NCBI GenBank assembly: GCA_024734495.1
Contig: JALMQS010000153.1
Coordinates: 8,767,294-8,831,293 of the forward strand
DNA from: Forficula auricularia
Lineage: Eukaryota > Arthropoda > Insecta > Dermaptera > Forficulidae
Direction: 5' to 3'
Length of the DNA stretch: 64,000 nucleotides
This document shows, one piece after another, positions 20,412-30,640 of the stretch. The notes beneath the pieces were generated by a model, which had not been told where the DNA came from, did no database searches, and saw only the letters and a list, made by a program, of their open reading frames with translations. Within the stretch, counting starts at the first letter, position 1. Each line of letters opens with the position of its first letter. The position numbers and the translations under genes were made by a program.

Positions 20412-21048
20412 AAATATATCGCTGGTCCGGAAGAAAAACGTCACAAGTCAAAAAATACGATATTTGAGCTATTCATACCATATTTTATAAAAAAATATAT
20501 TCTATTCGCTAGAAAAATGAGATACGTCTAGTTCAAGTTCCGGTCGGTAGAAAGCTGTTCTGTCGTTTTTCACTTGCTACGAAGTGTTTTCGACGCTGTC
20601 AAGAAGATCGTCATAATTCAGTATTGTGCCATCCTTCGTTAAGAGACTATGTTCAAAATGTCAAGAAAAACGACCCAAATAGGTAAGAGCCCTTGTTTGT
20701 ATACGAATTTTAAGTTCTGCTATCAACAAAATTGACCCAACTAGAAATATGACGTAGTACCAAGGAAAAAATATTAAGAAAAAATATCTAGAAAAACGTC
20801 AGAAGTCAAAATATAATAATTTATAATATTTTTAAGAGGAATATTGTAGAGATAAATTGTTGAATATAATTTTCATGAAAACTTAACTAAAAGTCCTAAT
20901 TTTGGTAAATCGCATTTACTCTAAAAACTTTATGTAAAAAAGTTACAGCAACTTCAACTTTTAACAAAATTTCAATCGTCTCTAGTGAAAAAAGTTAATT
21001 TTTGACTTACAACCTTTTTCTTCCGTACCAGCGATATGGTTTATTATA
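20412..21048. mobile_element. TIR element of unknown family
   Basis: About 40-bp inverted termini (ATATCGCTGGTCCGGAAGAA… at left; …TTCTTCCGTACCAGCGATAT at right). An additional internal partial copy of the end lies at 20785 (GAAAAACGTCAGAAGTCAAA). The interior contains a transcript-like tract (20530-20690) with ATG codons running to a GTAAGA donor-like site. Confidence 0.65.
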
Positions 21049-22159
21049 TTACAAAGAATATGTGAAAGAGATTTCTTTAAAATATGATTTTTTTTTTATG
21101 TATTATAAAAAGAATTTGTTGAGTCTAAAGAAAGAAAAGATCTCATGGTAAGATAGATATTGGGCGATTAAGGGAAATGAGTGAATTGGTGATTTCATTG
21201 AAATATCTGAGTCATTTACGGGAAAACAAAAGGAGAGATAAATGGACTGTTCGTTGAGAGCGATTGTTTAGACAAAAACAGAGAGCAAGTTGTCGATTAT
21301 CTTTAGTTGAGCTCAAGTGAAGTGGAGGATCGCTTTTATTGAGCCGCCTCAAAGGAGCAGGGCGCATTCATCCGTCAAAGTTGGTTGGCCTCGAGCCCTC
21401 CAGGCTGTAAGAAGTAATATCCAGGGGAAAAAGATGGGTCCATTGCATCGCAACGAATACCATAAAGCATCCGCTTGTGGATGAAAACCGTCAAAAACAG
21501 AAGAGGATCGACCAACAGGCACTAAATCTCAAACTCATGATTAGATCCAAAGGTGGGGAGGAAAAAGGTAAAAACTTTACTCGGAGGAAGGAAATGGCGT
21601 TAACTCAAGCGTGGGATCAAACACATATTTATATATCAATGGATTGCGGTCCATGGATGCTGTAGAGGCGGGGCATCCCTAAAATTTCAAAACATCAATA
21701 GTATTTTATACTTGTCTGTTATATCAAAATGTCGTATGTCAAAATTACCAAAAAAAAATTATTGAAGAAAAACACTTGTATTTGTTAGCTACATCTGCTC
21801 TCAAATTGTTGTATGTTATGAGGTGAGAGAACTCAAGTTACAGATTAAAAACAAAACGCCAGAGGTATTAAGTATTTAGGGTTAATACAAAATGAAAACA
21901 GAGCTACTGAAAAGTAGATTTTTACATAAGACTTTTTGATATAACAACGACGATATTTAAATCACATGTAGCTTTATTTATTTATTTATAAAGATACATA
22001 TGTACGATTTTTTGAAATTGGCGTAGTTAGGGAGTTTTCCTAGGAGGGCAGCCGGCCGGCTGTTTAGCCACCACGAGATTTCAATTTCGGTAATCCGATT
22101 AGAAATCAACTAAGTTTTTAGTAGAATCGACAAATTTTGGAAGTAACAAAATAATTTAA
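21049..22159. other. unassigned single-copy-looking region
   Basis: 21130-21670 is moderately GC-rich, without TIR or repeat partner. Short open frames (e.g. 62 codons at 21477) have no recognised domain. The rest is AT-rich. Confidence 0.35.
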
Positions 22160-22290
22160 TAATAATAATATCCATGTGGGCCAGGGTTAATTCCCTTCCC
22201 ACATCTACCGAGCCTAATCCCAAATAAGATCTCAAGGGATAGGCGAAATTTTTCCAGCACAAGCTGAGAATGTGCATTAACTCGGATAAT
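22160..22290 (+). repeat. short repeat with (AAT)n borders, copy 1
   Basis: GTGGGCCAGGGTTAATTCCC…TTTTTCCAGCAC, followed by (AAT)n. A related ~110-bp unit lies at 23325-23460. SINE-like in size and tail, but without clear boxes A/B. Confidence 0.45.
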
Positions 22291-22311
22291 AATAATAATA
22301 ATTAATAATAT

Positions 22312-22786
22312 TTGTCTAGATTAATTTGTAACAACGCTAAGAGAAATTTCTCTAAAAAAATTTCCCTCTTGCCTAGAATCGAACCTACGAACTCTTGGAC
22401 TAAGGTCATTAGCTTTAACCAAATACTGTATATACCAATACAGGACAGTCTGTCAAAATACAATAGAAAAGCAAACCGTTTTTGGTCTCATTAATTTGAG
22501 CGCCACCATGCGAGCAAAATGGTAATCTTGCAGTCAAATCCGACTTTCGGCTACCGACAAAATTAAAAAAAAACTTGAGCGTCATGGAAAAAATATATAT
22601 TGTGTCCGTTTAATGTTATATATGATTTAATAAGATCGATTTTAAATAATTTACGCATTTTAATATTATGCGCTTTATGTAGTTTACTTTTTTCTGGCTA
22701 GAGTGTGCTGTTTTCAGGGTACTATATTTTTGACAGACTGTCCTGTATTGTTATATACAGTATTTGCTTTAACCACTAGACCAATC
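22312..22786 (-). mobile_element. tRNA-derived SINE-like module, split
   Basis: The minus-strand module has box B GGTTCGATTCT (around 22375-22385) separated from its box A half (22766-22786) by the MITE. Joining the flanks at the TSD recreates the 7459-7590 order. Confidence 0.75.
22421..22765. mobile_element. 345-bp MITE with 9-bp TSD (Mutator-like candidate)
   Basis: Termini AAATACTGTATATACCAATA and its complement at the right extend about 38 bp with one mismatch (CAGGACAGTCTGTCAAAA is inside both). The flanks are GCTTTAACC on each side (22412-22420, 22766-22774), and the uninterrupted module elsewhere has one GCTTTAACC. A 9-bp TSD with long TIRs fits Mutator-like elements; 8-9 bp also fits Merlin. 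Confidence 0.88.
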
Positions 22787-23324
22787 TAACATTAATATTT
22801 ATACCATGATTTCTGTTACTAAAACTATATATTTTTGATTTGGACTTTGTGTCGAGATAATATTGTATTCATTTGAAATGAAAATGAAAAAACACCAATA
22901 GATTTTAAATTAAGAAACATTAAATATATATTAATTAACGAGGCAAATTTGAAATATAATTGTCAGCGCGGATTTTAAACTGATGGCTCCAATCGATTTT
23001 CATTAACCAGGCAAATTTGAAATATAATTCTAATTTGGACTCGAATTTTGAAATGAAAGACTCCAATTCATTTTAAATTAAGAAACATTAAATATATTGT
23101 TCATTATTCGCTCCCCCCCCCCCTCGCCACTCAAAAGTTAAAGAGGCAAAACTTTTAAGAGACGATGTATTTTCGGTAGTTTACCGGTTTACATTTGGAG
23201 CGTGGTTTTTTAAGAGGAATAAAATTTTTGGACCGAGACGCTGCCCGCCAGGGCACCAGCCCGGAGGGCTGAGCTTCGAGGGCGTGCCGAAGGCACGCAC
23301 GAAAAGCTCGTAATTAATAATAAA

Positions 23325-23460
23325 GAAGAGCAACTGTGTGCTAGGGTGAATTTTCATCATACATCGTCCGAGAATAACCTCATATGAACGACAGGGGTAG
23401 GTTAAAGTTTTCCAGCACTTGTACTGAGTAAGTAATACAACTCAAATTTAAATAATAATA
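23325..23460 (+). repeat. short repeat with (AAT)n borders, copy 2
   Basis: Diverged partner of 22160-22290 (CTAGGGTGAATT…GGTTAAAGTTTTCCAGCACT), also bordered by AATAATAAT. Confidence 0.4.
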
Positions 23461-24339
23461 ATATTTATTAGCTATTTCAGGTATACATCAGAGAATCCAA
23501 TAAGTGACAGCATTCGCATAAATCAACACAAAAAATACCCCCATAAAATACCAGTACAATATCATTTTAGAACTTCTTAATTATATATAGTCTGCAATAT
23601 CAGTAAATTACACTGAATTTAAAAATGAGCAAAAATACAGTAATTATAGCGAAGATCCTGCAAATGGATTGTTCTCTCATTCACAATAATATATCTCTTT
23701 GAAATCACAAATTCCAACAATGAGAAATACATAAACAATGGCTCATAATAATAGATTTTCGATATTTTTCTAAGGGGGGCTGCCTCCCTTGCCCCCCCCC
23801 CTAACTACCCCATGAATAATTGAATTCTCTATGATGCGTTTTGTAAAAGGAGCGAAGAATAAAATGAAATTTTAAAAAATGTAGGATTCTTTTTTGGACA
23901 CTTTTTGGATAGCACCCCCTTACCAATTGATGTATTGCCTTATACACAATAATCAAGCTAAATAAAACAAGTAAAAAATGGTTCAGGGGGTGAAGGGGTC
24001 GACACTTGGATCCAAGCCCTACAACTAGTCAGACAACACTCATGCATATTTATCATAGTCATACATCTATCTCCATAGTAACTATAAATAACAATGATAT
24101 ACACAAAAATATGTTGAATTTGCAAATTAAATTTATACATTTCAATAGTGGAAGAGAATCGGTCCATTAGTCATTCATCAAATATTAGCATAAACAAATT
24201 AATTACATCGACTCTACTTTAATAAGCATAAATTTAAATCATCCTGAATATATAGTAAACTAAATAAAGAAATATTTTTAAAGACTATGTTCTATATTAG
24301 ACTCAAATAATATATATATATATATATAATAACCCAGAT
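23461..24339. other. AT-rich sequence without recognisable feature
   Basis: C tract at 23791. No supported gene. Confidence 0.4.
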
Positions 24340-25139
24340 TAATTTGCAGCAACGCTAACGTAATGCTGCCGACAGGAAGCGCTGATGCCAACGGTATATT
24401 TGCGGCAAATTTGAAATATAATTGTAATTTGAACTCGAATTTTGAAATGAAAGACTCCAATTGATTTTAAAATATGAAAAATTAAATATATTGATAATTA
24501 TTCCTCCTCCCCCCCCCCCCCACCACTCAAAAATTAAATATTCAATTCGCTTTTCTTTGCGCACAGAAGAAGAAATTAATCACATCTTATTTGATTTATA
24601 TTTTAATAATTTGCCACTTTTTTATAATTTTTTAAAAATATAAATTTTGTTATTCTTATTTTTTGTTTTTTACAAAATTGAACGACTTAAGACACGCATG
24701 CCATTGTTTCTCATGGCAATACTGGATGGAGCAGCCTGTCATACAAACAACACCTGATCTCTTTTAAATATTTGGAGCCTTATATCGATTATCGATCCCA
24801 AATTTAAAAAAAAATGATATAATATAATTCTCCTCCTCACACGATACCACTTATTTAAATAAATATATTTCCACACAAAAAATATCACAATGCTGTAGAT
24901 TATAGAAAAAAAAAAATACTTCCAGATTCATATCTAGAACCTCATTTCTGTAGCTCTGTCAGGATGAAAATGAGGCAAAACTTTTAATAGGCTTTGTATT
25001 TTCGGGAGTTTACAGGTATACATTTGGAGTGTGGTTTTTTAAGATGAATAAAATTTTTGGACCGAAACGCCGCCCCCCAGAGCACCAGCCCGGAGGGCCG
25101 AGCTTCGAGGGCGTGCCGAAGGCACGCACGAAAAGCTCG
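24340..25139 (+). mobile_element. Helitron/SINE composite H, copy 4 (no tRNA module)
   Basis: It keeps the start CAGATTAATTTGCAGCAACG, the AT body, C tract (24511), GC block and GCTCG|T at 25139, but TGCTGCCGACAGGAAGCGCT replaces the tRNA-like segment. About 400 bp of unrelated sequence (24545-24960) is inserted. Confidence 0.6.
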
Positions 25140-25647
25140 TAAAATAATAATAATGAAAAATTATAATAAAACACTTTAAGTCAAATTTCATTTTACGATT
25201 TCTATCAAAGGGGTTGTTCTATAATAATTTGACCACGATGACATGAGAGATTCGATTAGGGTTTCAAAATAAATTAATGTGAAACTAGATACCAAGATTA
25301 GGGACTCAACTTCGCCTTAGTAAACACTGTAAATGATATTTATTAGAAATGTAGCTGTTTTAATTCTTTGATTTTTGTGAATAATTTTATTATGAGTTGA
25401 AATTTTATTACAATCACACATAACTAAAATAAATAAGTTATGTCCTCCAATTCCTCAAATTTCCATATCAAAATTGATTATTATTTTTATAAATAAAAAG
25501 AAAAAAGGACACCAGCATTTTGAGGGCAAATAAAAAACTTTAATTCAAAATATTTAATGATAATTATTTAATGAACACGAACATATATTAATACAATAAA
25601 CTAGGACGTTTCGATTGGCTTATTATGCGATTGTTCACTAATGGTAT
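25140..25647. other. AT-rich sequence without recognisable feature
   Basis: Nothing supported. Confidence 0.4.
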
Positions 25648-26178
25648 TTTTACTTTACCCTACAGGGTATGGTCAAATATTGTGATTGTTCTTTTGCTTC
25701 TTTTTTTCGAAATATCTCAAAATCGTCTGAAACTATTTTGATTAAAAAAATTGGGCGAAACCATGGCGTTTCGGTCTACAAAAAACCCTTAAAGACTAAA
25801 CATCCAAAAAATTATATTTTATGAGATATTAATTATTTTGTCAAAATGTCTGTCTAGTAGGTTAGCAAATTTTGTGTATGCTCTAGCTTAAAAACTAGTC
25901 TGAATATAAAAAACGAAATTTCACATGTAGATTCTTTATATTGATATTATGAACTGATTAGATTTTGGTTGAAATCGAACCAAAAATTTGAGGAAGGAGG
26001 GGGGGGGGTTTAAATATTAAATTTTTTTTAAGATTTTCAAACTAAAAAATTGAATTGATTTTTTAATCAAAATAGTTTCAGCCGTTTTTTAGATATTTCG
26101 AAAAAAAGAAGGAAAAAAAAACACTTTTTTCATGCACGATTACAATACTTGTCCATACCCTGTATGGTAAAGAAATAA
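25648..26178. mobile_element. TIR repeat family A, two-ended copy
   Basis: Left TACTTTACCCTACAGGGTAT and right ATACCCTGTATGGTAAAGAA are inverted; a plus-oriented half (25648-26015) and a minus-oriented half (26030-26178) meet at a G tract (25995). This gives the full TIR architecture of family A. Confidence 0.75.
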
Positions 26179-26771
26179 ACTGCAACGGATCGTTGCTAAA
26201 CTTTATCCAAATTCATTTGAAATATTAATATGTTCTAGAGTAAAGTACTTTAAAATATAATTTTACTAAAAACTTTATTTAACCTTTTTTGTGGATCCAA
26301 AGGTACTTAATTAGGATATTAAATTTCATCAAAATTGGTTAAGTCTATTTCAAGATATTTAGAAAAAAATAAAAAAGTACTGAAATAAAGTACTAATGTT
26401 TGTGGACCGATATGTACCAAAAACTAATCAGCGCTTCATTTTGTTAAAATACTGGTAGGTTTTCAATTTAAATTCATTCGGTGCAACGGTGTGGAAAAAT
26501 TCGTGGACGAAAAAAACGATAACATCCATCCATCCATCCATCCGCACGCACTTCCAAAAAAATGGCACTTTTTGGCCTCTCGACGAGATTCAAGGTAATT
26601 TTTTGCAAAACCGTCACGTGCTAAAATTCAATCTCATTGAATACTTCAATTTGTGACCTTAATTGAGTCCATGGGTTCCGTAGTCTTTACCTGAGGACCC
26701 TTTGAAGTCGCGCTTGCCGCGAGAGCGATTCCAATACTTTCTCCCATGCTTCGCATTGGATAAAGTAAAAA
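26178..26771 (-). repeat. TIR repeat family B, copy 2
   Basis: Co-linear with 15256-15880, directly abutting the family A copy. Contains a (CCAT)n stretch (26526-26542). Confidence 0.75.
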
Positions 26772-27553
26772 TAGATAGGTAGTAACTTTTTTAGGCACCC
26801 TGTATTTAGAGAGATAGCAAATATGCTAGGCATTTATTTCTACTCTTTGAAAATGAATAAAAAATTTAAACTCAATTAAAATTTTTTTTTATCTAAATTC
26901 TCATTTTGATATTTGTTTTATACTCTAATTTGTTTGAATATAAAGCCATAGGCGGACTGGTCAATTTTTGGATTAAATTGATTATTAAAATTAAATGAGT
27001 TTTCTATATAGGGTCAAATAAATTATACATTTCCTTTGATGTATTTGAATTTATCCGTCAAGTTGGCTTCCCTGTGTATTTTTGAAAACTAATTAGCGAG
27101 TGAGAAAGTTACACAAGGCAATTCAATTTTGAAATTTCCAACATTTTACCGCCCCCCCCCCTCCTTTGATCTCCATTTGTGAAAGCCATTAATTGAGAAG
27201 TGCATAGTTGATAAATCAATGAATAGCCAATCATTGTAACTAAGTAGTAATTTGCTGAAGGCTCCGAAGGGCTTCCCAGGTAGCTTATGTGGCTGGCTCA
27301 CTAATTTATGGTCCTTAAGGCAATCCGAGCCCTCTCTTCTACTAAATTCATTGGACAGTAAAGCCTCTAACTCTCCTCTCGGACCTTTCTCGGCTTAGCT
27401 TCGTTCATTTTTACGGCTCCCGTCGCGATGTTTATAGTAATCGTTGTTATTTTTTTATTTTTTCTGGGACACTAGGATGTCTTTCCTAAGTTACTAACGA
27501 TTCTGAACGATTTTATACAGGAAGGATCGAAAATCTCAAAAATGGGTATTTGA
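26772..27553. other. unassigned region with GC-richer island (27250-27440)
   Basis: The island (GAAGGCTCCGAAGGGCTTCC, CTCGGACCTTTCTCGGCTTA) has no repeat partner in the window. Candidate conserved non-coding or ancient single-copy sequence; C tract at 27151. Confidence 0.35.
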
Positions 27554-27557
27554 TTAA

Positions 27558-27987
27558 GGTCGTTCCCTAATAAATCGATTTTCTTGAAATCCTTTTAAAA
27601 CTTTGAATACACATATTTATAAGTGTCCTTTATACCTATAATTTTTTTTCAATAGTCCTTGGTTTTCATTTTTCTCTCATGGCATGGCAAGTGAGAGATG
27701 GCGACTTGGCAACGTCACACTAAATTCACTCAATTTTTCCATATCTAAAAAACTTCTTCATTTGGCACTGGTGTATTTCTCTCAACCTAACTATACTGTT
27801 CTCATCTGGAATTTTGCATTGAGCTGTTTCATGCAGTGTTTTATTTTTATTCTTTGTCTTTTAGCGTCGGTAAGAATGCAATGTTGTCAGATCCGAGAAA
27901 CGACGCAGTGAAAATATTTTTGCCTTTCTGCGCATGCGAGACTAGGGGAAAGAGCGAACTGAATCTGAGCTATATCAGGGAACGTCC
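27558..27987. mobile_element. 430-bp piggyBac-like MITE (TTAA flanks)
   Basis: Flanked by TTAA (27554-27557, 27988-27991). Termini GGTCGTTCCCTAATA and TATCAGGGAACGTCC are 15-bp inverted repeats with two mismatches. TTAA target duplication is the hallmark of piggyBac. The 75-codon open frame inside has no recognised domain. Confidence 0.65.
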
Positions 27988-28192
27988 TTAAGTACTTATA
28001 TGATTATAAATTTGTGTTATTGAAATATTTTTTATAATAATATGACAAAATACTATATATAATTTAAATTGATTTTATTTAACCCGCCCTCGAGTAATCA
28101 TTCTTGATTTTTTTATTATTTTTGTCCCCTATACCATATATGATGATAAAATAGTGTTGTTCTTAGGCCCTGAGGGCGACATCTATCTAACT

Positions 28193-28745
28193 ATCTACCA
28201 TATACTTATAATAATCGGCTTACGAAACGACGCCGACGTGATTTTTGTCATTTTAAATTCCTCTAATAGTTCAAGAAAAATAAAATATCTCAAAAGTAGT
28301 TTTCAAGATTTTTTGAAATTTGAGGCCTAAAGGAGTCAAAAATGGAAAAAATGTGCTTACAAATGTGTATGTACTGATTAGGCATTATCTTTTAATCTAC
28401 TTGGTTTTTACTTAATAATCTAAAAAGTAATTTTAAGTTTTTTTTTTAAATTCGACTCCTAACTACCCAAAATGTGGATGGGGGCAAAAAAAAACTCTCC
28501 GATCTGGATGAAATTTTGTAGACTTTCTCTTTAGAACAAAAGAAACTATTTCTGAAAAAAAAACAATCCAAAATGAGAGTGCGTGAGAGGGGGGGGGGGG
28601 GGCGAAATAGGTGGGAATAATTAAATTCCAAAGCCTTTGTTCGATCTGGACCATATTTATTACACCTATTTTTTTAGAACACTGCAAATATTAATTCCTT
28701 AAAGCTGCCCTATTTACAAGAAATACGCGGTTTTAAGGCCTAGCT
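28193..28745 (+). mobile_element. Helitron-like fragment
   Basis: The 5' end TCTACCATATACTTATAATA is preceded by A and shares ATAATCGGCTT…CGTGATTTTT with the Helitron at 40080-40261. The body (ATTCGACTCCTAACTACCCA, purine runs, G tract 28590) is related in the same sense to the minus strand of 54483-55576. The 3' end is unresolved (a CTAG occurs near 28745). Confidence 0.55.
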
Positions 28746-28774
28746 AGCTTCCCTGAAAATTGAAAAAGAATTAA

Positions 28775-28985
28775 AACAATGGTTTGGCCAAATCGTTTAT
28801 CACTAATGCTTCTAGAGACTGGAACTCCCTTTCTGCCAACGTCTTCCCCTCGACATATAACCTTCAGCTGTTTAAGAGCCGTGTCCACAGATACCTTCGA
28901 CTTCTATGGAGGGGCCAATCCATCAGGCTTTTAGGGCTGCACCTTCTTGATGTAGCTCCCATCAATATTATTGAAAAAAACAAAA
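28775..28985 (+). pseudogene. LINE-J 3' fragment
   Basis: Encodes ASRDWNSLSANVFPSTYNLQ then LFKSRVHRYLRLL, with 3' UTR (GGGGCCAATCCATCAGGCTT) and a weak A-rich tail at 28974. The same module as at 5743-5969. Confidence 0.75.
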
Positions 28986-29470
28986 CAACAACAGATATTC
29001 CAAAATGAAGCATTTATTGATAAAAAAAATAATACAAAAATTAACATAAACCATTTTGGTATACATAGCCCTAACAGAAACAACATGCATGGCTTAACTA
29101 TGCTCTTGAATGAATCTAATTTTTATTATTCTTTGTCCTTTATTATTATTATTATACGTTCTATTTATCATATTATTATATGTTCAGAAAATTTTATTGT
29201 TGTCAAATTTTTCGCAAACTCCACAATTAATTATATGAATTTCTTGAGGGTCGGCGATCCACAGCTTAAAAAGTGCTGCACACTAGTCCAAGGTGAGTAA
29301 ATAAAGTACTTTTATGTCTGTCTGTTTGGGTTCTAGTACCCGCAATAACCCAAGAACGAAAAGTCATATAAAATTAATTCTGATTCCGATTAGATTTTGG
29401 GCTTTCTAACTTCAAAACTTTCGATCAACGATTGTAGCTATTGAGGTAGAATAGGCCATAAAACTTTGTC
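28986..29470. other. AT-rich sequence without recognisable feature
   Basis: A 109-codon open frame (28971-29300) is low-complexity AT-rich translation; no domain recognised. Confidence 0.4.
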
Positions 29471-29552
29471 CACAAAGAGAAACAAAGAGGTTGTCCTCTG
29501 CTTGATGCAAACAAACATACACACATATATATCGAGATGATATATCTGTATA

Positions 29553-29780
29553 CATGAGCGGGGGGGGGGGGCGATGGGGGCGACTGCGCCCCCCCCCCCC
29601 CAAAGCATTGGAGATCAACATTTTTTTTTTATAACATTAAATTTTAAAATTGAAGAAAATAAAGTTTTATGTGCCCCCCCGCTTGGACAATTCGATCGCG
29701 ACACACTTCCGAGATCAAAAGTAGATCTTATATACCGGCGACCCCCCCCCCCCCAAATCAGAGGTCTGGATCCGTGCCTG
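29553..29780. mobile_element. hAT MITE, copy 1, 8-bp TSD
   Basis: Flanked by TCTGTATA (29545-29552, 29781-29788). The right end GGATCCGTGCCTG and the body (AAGCATTGGAGATCAACATT, CGACACACTTCCGAGATCAA, CCGGCGACCCCC) match 41650-41923. The left end has lost part of the TIR. An 8-bp TSD and CAGG-type ends are hAT features. Three C/G homopolymer tracts. Confidence 0.88.
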
Positions 29781-29810
29781 TCTGTATATATATATTATTT
29801 ATTTGTTTGA

Positions 29811-29845
29811 GACTATAGTTTCGAAGACTTGGTCTTCATCATCAG
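29811..29845 (-). ncRNA. hammerhead-like ribozyme, PLE class A (inverted copy)
   Basis: Minus strand: CTGATGA, extra T, helix II GAAGAC-CAA-GTCTTC, GAAAC-TATA-GTC. All conserved core bases are present. The mini-helix III of two pairs with a TATA loop is typical of PLE hammerheads, which are thought to act as dimers. Confidence 0.8.
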
Positions 29846-30128
29846 TCTTTTTTTAATTATAAATGTTTTTTCATGGAGCCAATATCGTATGGATATTGAA
29901 AATTTGGTGTTCTTTCGTCACTGGTGGTCAGCTTAGAACTAATAAAGACTTTGCCAGCCTTTCTCTTTGTAAAACAAGGAGAAAGGGAAACATATTGTTA
30001 TATTTGAATGTGAACCAGAAGAATGTCTTTATTAGTTCTAAGCTGACCACCAGTGAAGAAGGAAAATCAAATTTTCAATATCCATACGATATTGACTCCA
30101 TGAAAAACATTTATAATTTAAAAAAAGA

Positions 30129-30163
30129 CTGATGATGAAGACCAAGTCTTCGAAACTATAGTC
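30129..30163 (+). ncRNA. hammerhead-like ribozyme, PLE class A
   Basis: Identical to the inverted copy at 29811-29845, now on the plus strand. The predicted cleavage site follows GTC at 30163. Helix I could form between ATTTAT upstream and ATAAAT downstream with an internal loop. Confidence 0.8.
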
Positions 30164-30334
30164 TCAAACAAATAAATAATATATATATATACAGATATAT
30201 CATCTCGATATATATGTGTGTATGTTTATTTGCATCAAGCATAGGACAACCTCTTTGTTTCTCTTTGTGAATCAACAACTCTGCTACTCTCGGCAAAACA
30301 AAAACTTTTCAATTATTTCAAATATAACTAAGAT

Positions 30335-30640
30335 GCATCAGCCCTGTGGGTTGGGCGTAGAATTACTCCCTGCTTGTCGTAAAAGGCGACTAATAGGGAC
30401 TCTTCAGCCTTGTTCGGCTACCCCTAGGAAAAAAAAAACATAAACAAATTAGGCGTGAAGTCCCTTTAGGCGCCTGAGGATCAGATTTGACCCTCCTGCG
30501 GCTGCTTCTGCATTCTGGCTGACTCCAGACGTGTCAGCTCGAACGAGAGGGCGGTATCGGAACTGGTTAGCCTTTACTTCCATAGATATAGATGTTTGGG
30601 AGTTTACTCTTAAACCCTCCAAAATTGTCCGCCAGGGCAA
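30335..30640 (+). repeat. dispersed repeat with conserved hairpin, copy 1
   Basis: GCCCTGTGGGTTGGGCGTAG…CTTGTCGTAAAAGGCGACTA, then AAATTAGGCGTGAAGTCCCT. The second copy is at 59453-59640. GTCG-TAAnAGG-CGAC is a small hairpin kept in both. GTCGTAAGAGGCGACTAA is familiar from insect repeats (recollection). The family is not identified. Confidence 0.55.

Larger units (their letters stand above)
22312..23310 (+). mobile_element. Helitron/SINE composite H, copy 3 (interrupted)
   Basis: Same order as copies 1 and 2: inverted tRNA-like module, AT-rich body, C tract (23115), GC block, hairpin, GCTCG|T at 23310. A 345-bp MITE split the tRNA-like module. Confidence 0.65.
29471..30314. mobile_element. 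PLE class A, inverted-repeat (head-to-head) unit
   Basis: The two halves are inverted repeats centred near 29970. Outer arms CACAAAGAGAAACAAAGAGG and complement; inner arms CACTGGTGGTCAGCTTAGAA and complement. Each carries a hammerhead-like motif. The right end has the PLE terminal signature TCTGCTACTCTCGGCAAAAC. The left arm is interrupted by a hAT MITE. No intact reading frame remains. Confidence 0.82.

Noticed and set aside
20346..20531. 61-codon open frame as a gene
   Set aside because: Spans the terminal repeat of a TIR element; no domain.
28971..29300. 109-codon open frame as a host gene
   Set aside because: Low-complexity N/I/K/Y-rich translation of AT-rich DNA, no domain.
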